Below the pieces are notes generated by a model, which saw only the letters and a list, made by a program, of their open reading frames with translations, was not told the DNA's origin and ran no database searches. From Candidatus Tepidifontimicrobium thermophilum (GTDB lineage: Bacteria; Sysuimicrobiota; Sysuimicrobiia; Sysuimicrobiales; Sysuimicrobiaceae): DNA of 64,000 nucleotides. Where the stretch lies: NCBI GenBank assembly GCA_031296405.1, contig JAVKKH010000010.1, forward strand, positions 1-64,000, given 5' to 3'. Position numbers and translations under genes: made by a program. How positions within the stretch are numbered: the stretch's first letter is position 1; every line of letters starts with the position of its first letter. Positions 25,186 to 34,342 of the stretch are shown piece after piece.

Positions 25186-27156
25186 ATGGAGACGGTACAG
25201 ACCCAGGCGACGATTGCGGCCCTGCTGCAGGAGACCCGCCGCTTCCCGCCTCCTCCGGAGTTCACCGCGCGGGCCAACGTCCAGGACCCCGGGGTCTACG
25301 AGGAGGCGGAGCGGGACTTCGAGGGCTTCTGGGCCCGGCACGCGGAGTCCGAGCTGGAGTGGTTCCGGAAGTGGGACCGGGTACTGGAGTGGGACGTGCC
25401 GTGGGCCAAGTGGTTCGTGGGCGGCCAGACGAACGTCTGCTACAACTGCGTGGACCGCCACGTGAAGGGCCGGCGGAGGACCAAGGCGGCCCTGGTGTGG
25501 GAGGGCGAGCCCGGGGACAGCCGGGTGCTGACCTACCTGGACCTGCACCGGGAGGTGCAGCGGTTCGCCAACGCACTCAAGCAGCTCGGCGTGCAGAAGG
25601 GCGACCGGGTGACGATCTACATGGGAATGGTCCCGGAGCTGCCCATCGCCATGCTGGCCTGCGCGCGGATTGGGGCCCCCCACAGCGTGGTGTTCGGAGG
25701 GTTCAGCGCGGACGCTCTGGCCGGCCGCATTCAGGACGCCCAGGCCAAAGTCCTGGTCACCCAGGACGGCGCGTGGCGGCGCGGACAGGTGGTGCCCCTC
25801 AAGCACTTTGCGGACCAGGCCCTGGAGAGCTGCCCCTCGGTGGAGAAGGTGGTGGTCCTCCGGAGGGCCGGGAACGAGGTGGCCATGAAACCGGGCCGCG
25901 ACGAATGGTGGCACGAGCTGGAGGCAGGCGCTCCCGCCACCTGCCCGGCGGAGCCCCTGGACAGCGAGCACCCCCTGTACATCCTGTACACCTCGGGCAC
26001 CACGGGGAAGCCCAAGGGAGTCCTGCACACCACCGCAGGCTACCTGCTGGGCGTCCACATGACCACCAAGTGGGTGTTCGACCTCAAGGACGAAGACGTG
26101 TACTGGTGCACCGCGGACATCGGCTGGGTCACGGGCCACAGCTACATCGTGTACGGGCCGCTCTCGAACGGTGCCACCTCCGTGATGTACGAGGGCGCTC
26201 CCGACTGGCCGGACAAGGACCGGTACTGGCGGATCGTGGAGAAGTACCGGGTGAACGTGCTGTACACGTCCCCCACCTTCATCCGTACCGCCATGAAGTG
26301 GGGGCCTGAGTACCCCCGGCGCTGCGACCTCAGCAGCCTGCGCCTGCTGGGCACCGTGGGCGAGCCCATCAACCCAGAAGCGTGGATGTGGTACCACGAG
26401 AACATCGGAGGGGGCCGGTGCCCCATCGTGGACACCTGGTGGCAGACGGAGACGGGGATGATCCTCATCACCCCGCTTCCAGGTATCACCACCACCAAGC
26501 CTGGGTCCGCCACCCTCCCCTTCCCGGGCATCGCGGCGGACATCGTGGACGAGCAGGGCAACTCCCTGCCGCCCAACACGGGCGGCTACCTGGTCCTCAC
26601 CCGCCCGTGGCCGGCCATGCTGAGGACCTTCTGGGGCGACCCCGAGCGGTACGTCCAGGTCTACTGGAGCCGCTTCCCCGGCAAGTACTTCACCGGGGAC
26701 GGCGCCCGGCGGGACGAGGACGGCTACTTCTGGATCCAGGGCCGGGTGGACGACGTGGTGAACGTGGCGGGCCACCGCCTCAGCAACATCGAGATCGAGA
26801 GCACGCTCGTGGCGCACCCCGCGGTGGCGGAGGCGGCCACCATCGGCCGCAGCCACCCCGAGAAGGGCCAGGCCGTCTCTGCCTTCGTGGTCCTGCGGGC
26901 CGGCTACGCGCCCAGCGAGCAGCTCAAGCACGAGCTCCGGGAGTGGGTGGCGCAGAAGATCAGCCCCATCGCCCGGCCCGACGACGTCTTCTTCTGCGCA
27001 GACCTGCCGAAGACGCGGTCCGCGAAGATCATGCGCCGGCTGCTTCGGGACATCGCGGAGGGCCGGGCCCTGGGCGACACCACCACCCTGACGGACCCCG
27101 CGGTGGTGGAGCAGATCAAGCAGCGGTACGTGGAGGAGGGGAAGGAGGAAGCCTAG
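25186..27156 (+). CDS. acsA: Acetyl-CoA synthetase (AcsA-like)
   Basis: The product (656 residues) is a full-length AMP-forming acetyl-CoA synthetase: N-terminal ACAS domain, P-loop [22 protein letters not shown], the hinge [11 protein letters not shown] and the lysine motif [11 protein letters not shown]. The motif has Ala where most Acs proteins have Gly directly before the acetylatable Lys. It converts acetate, ATP and CoA to acetyl-CoA, feeding central metabolism. ATG 25186 is preceded by AAAGGGGGG. With the symporters and sensor system upstream it completes an acetate-scavenging set. The gene converges on a PHP-domain gene eight bases away. Confidence 0.92.
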   Translation: METVQTQATIAALLQETRRFPPPPEFTARANVQDPGVYEEAERDFEGFWARHAESELEWFRKWDRVLEWDVPWAKWFVGGQTNVCYNCVDRHVKGRRRTKAALVWEGEPGDSRVLTYLDLHREVQRFANALKQLGVQKGDRVTIYMGMVPELPIAMLACARIGAPHSVVFGGFSADALAGRIQDAQAKVLVTQDGAWRRGQVVPLKHFADQALESCPSVEKVVVLRRAGNEVAMKPGRDEWWHELEAGAPATCPAEPLDSEHPLYILYTSGTTGKPKGVLHTTAGYLLGVHMTTKWVFDLKDEDVYWCTADIGWVTGHSYIVYGPLSNGATSVMYEGAPDWPDKDRYWRIVEKYRVNVLYTSPTFIRTAMKWGPEYPRRCDLSSLRLLGTVGEPINPEAWMWYHENIGGGRCPIVDTWWQTETGMILITPLPGITTTKPGSATLPFPGIAADIVDEQGNSLPPNTGGYLVLTRPWPAMLRTFWGDPERYVQVYWSRFPGKYFTGDGARRDEDGYFWIQGRVDDVVNVAGHRLSNIEIESTLVAHPAVAEAATIGRSHPEKGQAVSAFVVLRAGYAPSEQLKHELREWVAQKISPIARPDDVFFCADLPKTRSAKIMRRLLRDIAEGRALGDTTTLTDPAVVEQIKQRYVEEGKEEA

Positions 27157-27164
27157 GGCCGAGG

Positions 27165-28049
27165 CTACGCTTCCACCACCCAGAAGGCCGCGGACCACGC
27201 GCGGCCGGCGCTGCGGCCGAGGCACTCTGCCCGGACGAAGCCGTCCTGCGGAGCCGGTTCGTACTGGGCAAAGCCCCGGGCCACCTCCACCCTGAGCCGG
27301 CCGTGGCGGTCGTAGAAGCGCACGCGGGAGGCGTCGCTTTCCACCACCACGCAGCCGTCCCTAACGCCGAAGCGGGCCTGAGGGCCGGTGGTGGCGTACA
27401 CCGCGCCGGCGCGGAAGGCCTCGCGCAGCGCCCGCTGGCTGACCTCCTCCGCCCGGACCACCACCCACGCCTTCCCGAACTGCCCGTCGTGGTGGAGGTC
27501 GTCGGAGGCCACGGGCGACACGGGGTGCGCGGGCCCGTGGCGCTGCACCACCTCCACCCACCGCCGCGTGTCCAGATCCGGGTCCGAGTGGGGGTTCCAC
27601 ACCTCCACGAACCGTATCCCCCGCAGACGGCGCGCTCTGGAGCTAGTCCACCGCCCGGTCCACAGGTTCCCGGTCCACGAGGGGTGGTTCAACCCTGCCA
27701 GTCCGCCGTGGGCCGTGACCTCCTCCACCACCCGCTGCGCAACGCGGGCCCGGGGCAGCTCCCGCACCAACAGGCACCCCAGGTGCGGTCCCAGGGGCCG
27801 CACCGGACCGGGGAGGGTGAGTTCCACCCCCTGAACCACGCAGAACTCCCCGTCCGAAAGGCCGGAGGTGTCCGTCACCACGTCGTGGTCGGTGACCGCG
27901 AGGAAGCTGAACCCCGCGGCGCGGTAGCGCTCCGCCACGGCCTCCGGCGGGTGGCGGCCGTCGGACCGGGTGGTGTGGACGTGCAGCTGCGCCTTCCGGT
28001 CCTGTCCGGGGACCGCGTACGGGTCCAGCACGCGCATGGTCCTTCTCAT
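27165..28049 (-). CDS. PHP-domain metal-dependent phosphoesterase
   Basis: The product (294 residues) carries the PHP metal-binding motifs: QLHVHTTRSDG, VTDHD, GVELT and LNHPSW, with later ASDDLHHDG. Such stand-alone PHP proteins hydrolyse phosphoesters, for example on nucleotides or small metabolites; the substrate here is unknown. The C-terminal 80 residues form an extra beta-rich domain (FYDRHGRLRVEVARG). ATG 28049 was taken as the first start; ATG 28037 has AAGGA very close and is an equal alternative. It is transcribed away from the MoaD-MoaE gene. No operon partner lies on the same strand nearby. Confidence 0.82.
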   Translation of the reverse strand: MRRTMRVLDPYAVPGQDRKAQLHVHTTRSDGRHPPEAVAERYRAAGFSFLAVTDHDVVTDTSGLSDGEFCVVQGVELTLPGPVRPLGPHLGCLLVRELPRARVAQRVVEEVTAHGGLAGLNHPSWTGNLWTGRWTSSRARRLRGIRFVEVWNPHSDPDLDTRRWVEVVQRHGPAHPVSPVASDDLHHDGQFGKAWVVVRAEEVSQRALREAFRAGAVYATTGPQARFGVRDGCVVVESDASRVRFYDRHGRLRVEVARGFAQYEPAPQDGFVRAECLGRSAGRAWSAAFWVVEA

Positions 28050-28075
28050 TGTGCGGGAACGCGGCCAGGGTGGGG

Positions 28076-28081
28076 TAGAAT
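28076..28081 (+). promoter_or_regulatory. Predicted -10 element (TAGAAT) for the moaD-moaE/liv operon
   Basis: TAGAAT overlaps an in-frame ATG at 28080, which argues that this ATG is not the start. A GGAGGAG site at 28088-28094 then serves the GTG at 28101. No clear -35 is seen 17 bp upstream, so confidence is moderate. Confidence 0.45.
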
Positions 28082-28100
28082 GGCGGCGGAGGAGCGTCGC

Positions 28101-28790
28101 GTGCGGGTCCGGCTGAGGCTGTTCGCGGTTTACCGGGAGGCCGTGGGCTCTCCCACCGTGGAGCTGGAGCTGGACGGCTCGCCCACCTGCCGCGACGCGT
28201 GGGATCACCTGCTCGCTGCGCACCCGTCCCTGGCCAGGCTGCCTTCCCCGAGGTTCGCCGTGGGCGACCGGTACGTGCAGCCCGACCACCCCCTCCGTGA
28301 CGGAGACGAGCTCACCCCCATCCCTCCTGTCAGCGGCGGCGCGACCCACGTGGCGGTGGTGCAGGAGCCCATCCGGACCGACCAGCTGCTGGCGCGGGTC
28401 CAGCACCCCCACGCGGGCGCGGTGGTCCTGTTCCTGGGCACCGTGCGCGACAACCCGGAGGGTCCCCGGGTCCTGCACCTGGACTACGAGGCGTACGAGC
28501 GCCTCGCGGTGGCGGAGATGCAACGTATCGCCCGGGAGGTCACCGACCGCTGGCCCGTGGTGGCCGTGGCCATGGAGCACCGGGTGGGCCGGCTGGAGGT
28601 GGGAGAGGTCAGCGTGGCGGTAGCCGTCTCCGCGCCACACCGCAGGGAGGCGTTCGAGGCCGGGCGGTACGCCATCGACACCCTCAAGGTCCGGGTCCCC
28701 ATCTGGAAGAAGGAGGTGTGGGAGGGCGGAGCGCGCTGGGTGGGGTCCGAGGCCGTGGAAGGAGAAACTCCCACAGACCGCGTACTGTAG
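28101..28790 (+). CDS. MoaD-MoaE fusion (molybdopterin synthase)
   Basis: The product (229 residues) joins both subunits of molybdopterin synthase. Residues 1-78 are a MoaD-type ubiquitin-like domain ending in PPVSGGA; the rest is MoaE (AGAVVLFLGTVRDN, YEAYERLAVAEMQRIA, HRVGRLEVGEVSVAVAVSAPHR, WKKEVW). MoaD normally ends in a free Gly-Gly that carries the thiocarboxylate. Here the Gly-Gly is internal, as in mycobacterial MoaX, which is processed after the glycine. GTG 28101 was chosen because GGAGGAG lies 6 nt upstream and an earlier ATG overlaps the -10 box. It is followed closely by livG. MoeB-like activation could come from the gene at 55358-56542. Confidence 0.88.
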   Translation: MRVRLRLFAVYREAVGSPTVELELDGSPTCRDAWDHLLAAHPSLARLPSPRFAVGDRYVQPDHPLRDGDELTPIPPVSGGATHVAVVQEPIRTDQLLARVQHPHAGAVVLFLGTVRDNPEGPRVLHLDYEAYERLAVAEMQRIAREVTDRWPVVAVAMEHRVGRLEVGEVSVAVAVSAPHRREAFEAGRYAIDTLKVRVPIWKKEVWEGGARWVGSEAVEGETPTDRVL

Positions 28791-28797
28791 GCCCACG

Positions 28798-29616
28798 ATG
28801 GGGGCTGGGGTCCCACTGGTGGACGTCGTCCTGAGCGTGCGCGGGCTCACCCTGCGGTTCGCCGGGGTGCTGGCGGTCTGGGACGTGTCCTTCTCCCTGC
28901 ACGCGGGTGAGCTGTTGGGGATCATCGGACCCAACGGCGCGGGCAAGACCAGCGTCCTGAACTGCATCAACGGGTTCTACCGCCCCCAGGCCGGGCGGAT
29001 TTCTTTTTTAGGGCGGGACATCACCCACCTACCGCCGCACACCCGGGCGCACCTGGGAATTTCCCGCACCTTCCAGAACATCGCCCTGTACCCGCACATG
29101 ACGGTCCTCCAGAACATCCTTTCGGGACGGCTGGCGCACATGCACAGCTCGCTGCTGAGCTGCGGGGTGTACTGGGGGTTCGCGCAGCGCGAGGTCCTGC
29201 AGCACCGCCAGCGGGTGGAGGAGATCATCGACTTCCTGGAGATCGAGCCGTACCGCGACCAACGGGTGGCAGAGCTGCCCTACGGGATCCAGAAGAAGGT
29301 AGAGCTCGGCCGCGCCCTCGCCATGGAGCCGCGCCTGCTCCTGCTGGACGAGCCCATGGCGGGCATGACGGTGGACGAGAAGGCGGACATGGCCCGGTAC
29401 ATCCTGGAGCTCCGCGAGGTGCACGGCCTGCCCATGATCCTCATCGAGCACGACATGGGTGTGGTCATGGACCTGTGCGACCGGATCCTCGCCATGGACT
29501 ACGGCCGCAAGATCGCGGAGGGCCCGCCGGAGGAGATCCAGAACCACCCCGACGTGATCCGCGCGTACCTGGGTGAGGAGCACGGGGTGGCGGAGGGGGT
29601 GGCAGGCGGCGCATGA
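28798..29616 (+). CDS. livG: LivG-type ABC transporter ATPase
   Basis: The product (272 residues) is an ABC ATPase of the branched-chain-amino-acid (HAAT) transporter class: Walker A GPNGAGKTS, the LivG-type insertion after RTFQNIALYPHMTV, Walker B LLLLDEPMAGM and switch IEHDMGVVMDLCD. The signature reads LPYGIQKKVELGRAL, a LivG-like variant of LSGGQ. With LivH, LivM, LivF and the binding protein it forms an importer for an amino acid or organic acid. ATG 28798 has no good ribosome site; a GTG 21 nt later is a possible start. Its stop overlaps the acyl-CoA synthetase start (ATGA). Confidence 0.9.
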   Translation: MGAGVPLVDVVLSVRGLTLRFAGVLAVWDVSFSLHAGELLGIIGPNGAGKTSVLNCINGFYRPQAGRISFLGRDITHLPPHTRAHLGISRTFQNIALYPHMTVLQNILSGRLAHMHSSLLSCGVYWGFAQREVLQHRQRVEEIIDFLEIEPYRDQRVAELPYGIQKKVELGRALAMEPRLLLLDEPMAGMTVDEKADMARYILELREVHGLPMILIEHDMGVVMDLCDRILAMDYGRKIAEGPPEEIQNHPDVIRAYLGEEHGVAEGVAGGA

Positions 29617-31586
29617 GCAGCCAGAGGGTCCTGGAACGCCCCGCGGAGGCGCTGTCCCCGGAGGAGGTCCGGGAGTCCCTGCGCGCGCTGGACACCTTCC
29701 CCAAGCGGCTGGTGCACAACGCGGAGCGGTTCGGCGACCGGGTGGCCTTCCGGGAGAAGGAGTTCGGCATCTGGCAGGAGATCACGTGGCGGCAGTACCT
29801 GGACCACGTGCGGGCGTGCGCGGGGGGCCTGCTGGCCCTGGGGATGCGGCGGGGCGACGTGGTGGCCCTCATCGGCGACAACCGCCCCGAGCTGTACTAC
29901 GTCGCGATGGCCACCCAGGCCCTCGGCGGGGTGTCCTGCGGCATGTACCAGGACACCCTGGCGGACCAGCTGGCCCAACTGCTGGACTTTGCCGACGCCC
30001 GGTTCGTGTTCTGCGAGGACCAGGAGCAGACGGACAAACTCCTGAGCATGGAGGACCGCCTGCCCAAGGTGGAGCGGGTGATCGTGGACGACTGGCGCGG
30101 GATGTGGCGGTACCAGCACCCCAAGCTCCTGCGGTTCTCCGACCTGGAGAGCCTGGGACGGGAGTTCCTGAGCCGGCAGCCGGACCGGTTCCTGCAGGAG
30201 GTGGCCCGGGGACGCGGGGACGACGTGGCCATCTTCTGCCTGACCTCAGGGACCACGTCGCTACCGAAGCTGGCCATGCTGTCCCACCGCAACCTCCTCG
30301 CCCAGGGCGAGAACTTCCTGGCGGTGGAGCCCCACGTGACGGAGCGGGACGAGTTCGTGAGCTTCCTGCCCTTCGCGTGGATCGGGGAGCAGATGATCTC
30401 CTTCACCCTGCACCAGCTGGTGGGGTTCACCGTGAACTTCCCTGAGGAGCCGGAGACCGCCCAGCGGGACCTGCGGGAGATCGGGCCCCACTTCATGTTC
30501 GCCCCCGCCCGCATCTACGAGGGGATCCACTCCGCGGTCACCGTGCGGATGCTGGACGCGGGGCCGGTCCGCCGGCGGATCTACGACGCCGCCATGGCCG
30601 TGGCAGGCCGCCGGGTGGACGTGGAGGCCGCAGGCCGGCCGCTGCCCCCCTGGCTACGCCTGCTGTGGAGGCTGTGCTACTGGACGGTGTACCGACCCCT
30701 CCTGGACAAGGTGGGGCTGGTCCACATGCGGGTGGCGTGGAACGGAGGAGCCTCCCTGGGCCCGGACTACTTCCGGTTCTTCCGGGGCCTGGGGTTGAAC
30801 CTCAAGCAGATCTACGGGCAGACGGAGATCGCGGGGATCTCCTGCGTGCACCGGGACGGGCAGGTGCGGTTCTGGACCATGGGCGCCCCCATCGCGAACA
30901 CCGAGATCCGCATCACCGACCAGCAGGAGATCGTCAGCCGCAGCCCGTCGGTGTTCCTGGGATACTACAAGAACCCCGAGGCCACCCGGGAAGCCCTGCG
31001 GGACGGGTGGCTGTACTCCGGCGACACGGGGGTCCTGGACCCCAGCGGCGACATCATCCTGTTCGACCGCAGCGGCGACATCATCACCCTGCAGGACGGG
31101 ACTCGGATCCCGCCCCGGGTGATCGAGGACATGCTGAAGTTCACCCCGTACGTGCAGCAGGCCATGGTCCTCGGTGAGGGCCGACCGTATTTGACCGCCA
31201 TCCTGAACATCGACTTCCAGAACGTGGGCAAGTGGGCGGAGGACCGTGGGGTGGCGTACACGTCCTACATGGACCTGTCTCAGAAGCCGGAGGTCCTGGA
31301 GCTGCTGGAGAAGCTGGTACGGGAGACCAACGCCCGCCTGCAGCCCGGCTGGCGGGTGCGCGCCTTCGTGTCCCTGTACAAGGAGTTCCACCCCGACGAC
31401 GACGAGCTCACCCGGACCCGCAAGCTCCGCCGCCGCCACATCCTCGAGCGCTACCGCGAGCTGGTGGAGGCGGTGTACGCGGGCGCGGAGCGGTTCCAGG
31501 CCACGGTGACGGTTCGGTACGAGGACGGCCGCGTGGCCACCCTCCACCCCGTGATGGAGATCCGGCGGCTGGAGGCGGACGGGTGA
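29613..31586 (+). CDS. Long-chain-type AMP-dependent acyl-CoA synthetase
   Basis: The product (657 residues) is a FACL-family acyl-CoA ligase: P-loop LTSGTTSLPKLAML, YGQTEIAG, hinge SGDTGVLDPSGDI and a long C-terminal domain ending in KLRRRHILERY. The final Lys motif is TRTRKLRRRH, as in long-chain and aryl-CoA ligases. Its place between livG and livH, with overlaps to both neighbours, indicates that the transported substrate is activated as a CoA thioester after uptake. A fatty or aromatic acid is therefore more likely than leucine as the transport substrate; this is an inference from gene order. ATG 29613 overlaps the livG stop. Confidence 0.88.
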   Translation: MSSQRVLERPAEALSPEEVRESLRALDTFPKRLVHNAERFGDRVAFREKEFGIWQEITWRQYLDHVRACAGGLLALGMRRGDVVALIGDNRPELYYVAMATQALGGVSCGMYQDTLADQLAQLLDFADARFVFCEDQEQTDKLLSMEDRLPKVERVIVDDWRGMWRYQHPKLLRFSDLESLGREFLSRQPDRFLQEVARGRGDDVAIFCLTSGTTSLPKLAMLSHRNLLAQGENFLAVEPHVTERDEFVSFLPFAWIGEQMISFTLHQLVGFTVNFPEEPETAQRDLREIGPHFMFAPARIYEGIHSAVTVRMLDAGPVRRRIYDAAMAVAGRRVDVEAAGRPLPPWLRLLWRLCYWTVYRPLLDKVGLVHMRVAWNGGASLGPDYFRFFRGLGLNLKQIYGQTEIAGISCVHRDGQVRFWTMGAPIANTEIRITDQQEIVSRSPSVFLGYYKNPEATREALRDGWLYSGDTGVLDPSGDIILFDRSGDIITLQDGTRIPPRVIEDMLKFTPYVQQAMVLGEGRPYLTAILNIDFQNVGKWAEDRGVAYTSYMDLSQKPEVLELLEKLVRETNARLQPGWRVRAFVSLYKEFHPDDDELTRTRKLRRRHILERYRELVEAVYAGAERFQATVTVRYEDGRVATLHPVMEIRRLEADG

Positions 31587-32506
31587 CCTACCAGTTCGTC
31601 CTGGAAGGGGTGGTGGTGGGCCTGGCGGTGGGGTCCATCTACGCCCTCATCGCGGTGGGGTTCACCGTCCTGTACAAGTCCACCAAGATCCTCAACCTCG
31701 CCCACGGGGAGCTGGTGCTGTTCGGCGGCTACCTCGCCATCGCGGTGACGTCCGCGGCCGGTTTCCTGCCCGTCCCCACCGCCTTCGCTGTAGGGGTGGC
31801 GGTCACCCTGCTGGCGGCCGCGGCTTTGGGCTTCGCGGTGGAGCGGGCGGTGATGCGGCCCCTGTTTGGCCAGCCCCTCCTCTCTGTGATCATCGTCACC
31901 CTGGCCCTGGGGTACGTGATCCGCGGGGTCATGGTCGGGATCTGGAGCGGGGAGACCCGCACCTTCCCGCCCGTCGTCCCGGCCACGGTGGTCCGGGTGG
32001 CAGGGGTCCCTGTGTCCCTGGTGGGCGTGTGGAGCGCGGCGGCCGCCGCCCTGCTGCTGGTCCTCTTCGGTCTGTTCTTCCGCTACACGCGGTGGGGGAT
32101 CGCCATGCGGGCCGCGGCCAACGAACAGCTCACGGCCTCCACCCTGGGGGTGAGCCTGAAGCGGGTGTTCGCGTACGCCTGGGCCTTCGCCGCGGTGGCG
32201 GGCGCCGTGGGCGGGATCCTCCTCGGGCTGTGGCTGGGGGTGAACTTCGCCCTGGCCGCGGTGGGGCTGAAGGCCCTGGCGGCGGTGATCCTGGGCGGCC
32301 TGGACAGCATCCCCGGGGCCATCCTGGGGGGGCTGTTGGTGGGCGTGGTGGAGACGGTGCTGGGCGGGTACATCGACGCCCACGTGAAGCTGTGGGGCCA
32401 GCCCCTGCACGGTTTCAAGGAGGTGACGGCCTACCTGGTGATCCTGCTGGCCCTGATGGTGCGGCCCTACGGCCTGTTCGGCACCGAGCACATCGAGCGG
32501 CTGTAA
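31583..32506 (+). CDS. livH: LivH-type ABC transporter permease
   Basis: The product (307 residues) is a permease of the branched-chain-amino-acid transporter class, with about eight helices and the family stretches GSIYALIAVGFTVLY, ILNLAHGELVLFGGY and LGLWLGVNFALAAVGLKAL. It pairs with LivM to form the membrane channel. GTG 31583 overlaps the acyl-CoA-synthetase stop as GTGA, so its translation depends on the upstream gene. The preserved segment AAVILGGLDSIPGAILGG is the cytoplasmic coupling region for the ATPases. Confidence 0.92.
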   Translation: MTYQFVLEGVVVGLAVGSIYALIAVGFTVLYKSTKILNLAHGELVLFGGYLAIAVTSAAGFLPVPTAFAVGVAVTLLAAAALGFAVERAVMRPLFGQPLLSVIIVTLALGYVIRGVMVGIWSGETRTFPPVVPATVVRVAGVPVSLVGVWSAAAAALLLVLFGLFFRYTRWGIAMRAAANEQLTASTLGVSLKRVFAYAWAFAAVAGAVGGILLGLWLGVNFALAAVGLKALAAVILGGLDSIPGAILGGLLVGVVETVLGGYIDAHVKLWGQPLHGFKEVTAYLVILLALMVRPYGLFGTEHIERL

Positions 32507-32515
32507 GGGGGGACC

Positions 32516-33559
32516 GTGGCGTACGCGCGGCCGTGCGGGGACTTCAAGACCTCCTACGCGCAGGACATGGCCCTGCTGGACATCCGCCTGTACCGGTGGG
32601 GCTTCGCCGTGCTGCTGGTGGCGCTGGCCCTGGCCCCCTGGGCCCTCGGCCGGTGGATCTACCTCCTCAACGACATCGCCATCTTCGCCATCGGGGCCAC
32701 GGGGCTGTCCCTGGTGATGGGGTTTGCGGGACAGATCTCCCTGGGCCACGCGGCCTTCATGGCGGTGGGCGCGTACACGTCGTGGTTCGTCACCAGCCAG
32801 CTGCGCCTGCCCTTCGCGATCGCCCTCCCCCTGAGCGCCCTCGTGGCCTTCGCGGTGGGCGCGGTGGTGGGGCTGCCCTCCCTGCGGATCAAGGGGCTGT
32901 ACCTGGCCATCGCCACCCTCGCCTTCCAGTTCCTGGTGGAGTACCTGGTCGTGCAGACCGTGAGCGGCATGGGCGGCACGCCCGTCCCGTCCATGGACCT
33001 GCTCGGAGTGCCCGTGAACACGGAGGTGCGCTTCTGGTACCTGGTGGCCACCGTCTGGGTGCTGGGCGCGGTGTTCGCCACCAACCTGACCCGTACCCGC
33101 GTAGGGCTGGCCCTCATGGCGGTCCGGGACCGCGACTACGCTGCTCAGGTCCTGGGGGTCAACCTCCTGTACTACAAGACCCTGGCCTTCGCCCTGGGGG
33201 CCGCCTACGCAGGGGTAGCGGGCAGCCTCTTTGCACACTACAACCGGGTGATCGGCGCCGAGCACTTCAGCCTGGCCCAGTCCATCGACTTCGTGGCGAT
33301 GCTGGTCATCGGCGGGCTGGGAAGCGTGTGGGGCCCGCACCTGGGCGCGGCCTTCGTGCGGGTGCTCACTCAGCTGCTGAAGATGTGGGCGCCCGCGCTG
33401 GGGGCCCTGCTGCCAGTGCTGGGCCGGGCCACCACCTCGGTCCACGACATCGTGTTCGGGGTCGTCCTGATCGCCTTCCTCATCTGGGAGCCCGGGGGGC
33501 TTGCGACCCTGCTCCGGAAGCTCAAGCGCTACGTGGACCTGTGGCCCTTCCCCCACTAG
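32516..33559 (+). CDS. livM: LivM-type ABC transporter permease
   Basis: The product (347 residues) has the LivM family core: AIGATGLSLVMGFAGQISLGHAAFM, IKGLYLAIATLAFQ and MLVIGGLGSVWGPHLGA, across about ten helices. It forms the second half of the permease with LivH. GTG 32516 has AAGGGGGG upstream. A 25-residue N-terminal extension before the first helix (AYARPCGDFKTSYAQDM) is also seen in other LivM proteins. Its stop codon TAG overlaps the livF stop on the opposite strand in a shared CTAG at 33556-33559, so the two operons end on the same four bases. Confidence 0.92.
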   Translation: MAYARPCGDFKTSYAQDMALLDIRLYRWGFAVLLVALALAPWALGRWIYLLNDIAIFAIGATGLSLVMGFAGQISLGHAAFMAVGAYTSWFVTSQLRLPFAIALPLSALVAFAVGAVVGLPSLRIKGLYLAIATLAFQFLVEYLVVQTVSGMGGTPVPSMDLLGVPVNTEVRFWYLVATVWVLGAVFATNLTRTRVGLALMAVRDRDYAAQVLGVNLLYYKTLAFALGAAYAGVAGSLFAHYNRVIGAEHFSLAQSIDFVAMLVIGGLGSVWGPHLGAAFVRVLTQLLKMWAPALGALLPVLGRATTSVHDIVFGVVLIAFLIWEPGGLATLLRKLKRYVDLWPFPH

Positions 33560-34341
33560 GCCAGCCAGCGCTTGCGGCGCTTGTAGCTCTTCACCTCCGT
33601 GAACCGCCGGCGGCCGGACTTGGTCATCCCCAGGTAGAACTCCCGCACGTCCGCGTCCTCCCGCAGCCGGTCCGCGGGCCCGTCCAGCACGATCTTCCCG
33701 TTCTCCATCACGTACCCGTAGCTGGCCAGCTGCAGCGCCATCCGTGCGTTCTGCTCCACCAGGAGCACCGTGATCCCCTGCTCCTGGTTGAGCCGGCGGA
33801 CCAGGCGGAAGATCTCGCCGGCCACCACGGGCGCAAGGCCCAGGCTGGGCTCGTCCAGGAGCAGCAGCTTGGGCCGGGCCATCAGGGCGCACCCGATGGC
33901 CAGCATCTGCTGCTCTCCCCCGGACAGGTACCCGGCCCGGACCCTGCGCCGCTCCCGAAGGCGCGGGAAGTACGTGTACACCAGGTCGAGGGCCTCTCGG
34001 GTGCCCCGGGGGTTCAGGGTGGTCCCCACCAGGAGGTTCTCCTCCGCGGTGAGCTCCTCGAACAGGCGCCTTCCCTCCCGCACCATCACCACGCCCAGGC
34101 GGCCTACCTCCTCCGGCAGCCAGTTCTCGATCCGGTGGCCCGCAAACTCCACAGACCCCCGGGTCACCTCCCCGCGCTCCAGGCGCACGAGGCCCGTGAT
34201 GGCCTTCAGGGTGGTCGTCTTGCCCGCCCCGTTGGCCCCGATGAGGGCGGTGATGCTGCCGGGCGCTACCTGCAGAGAGACGCCCTTCAGCACCAGGATG
34301 GTGTTCCAGAAGACGACCTCAACGTTGTTGACGACCAGCAC
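33556..34341 (-). CDS. livF: LivF-type ABC transporter ATPase
   Basis: The product (261 residues) is the second ATPase of the importer: Walker A GANGAGKTT, signature LSGGEQQMLAIGCAL, Walker B LLLLDEPSLG and switch VEQNARMALQLA. It lacks the LivG-type insertion, as expected for LivF. The C-terminal 30 residues are unusually basic (GRRRFTEVKSYKRRKRWLA), which is longer than typical LivF. GTG 34341 starts one base after the binding-protein stop. Unlike in classical operons, livF is on the opposite strand from livG, livH and livM, but its partner genes are certain from family and position. Confidence 0.92.
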   Translation of the reverse strand: MLVVNNVEVVFWNTILVLKGVSLQVAPGSITALIGANGAGKTTTLKAITGLVRLERGEVTRGSVEFAGHRIENWLPEEVGRLGVVMVREGRRLFEELTAEENLLVGTTLNPRGTREALDLVYTYFPRLRERRRVRAGYLSGGEQQMLAIGCALMARPKLLLLDEPSLGLAPVVAGEIFRLVRRLNQEQGITVLLVEQNARMALQLASYGYVMENGKIVLDGPADRLREDADVREFYLGMTKSGRRRFTEVKSYKRRKRWLA

Positions 34342-34342
34342 C

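Noticed and set aside
23884-27225. A 1,113-codon open frame on the minus strand across both acetyl-CoA-synthetase-type genes
   Set aside because: It is antisense to two well-supported genes, its composition is Pro/Gly/Arg/His-rich without any family motif, and long empty frames are expected in such GC-rich DNA.
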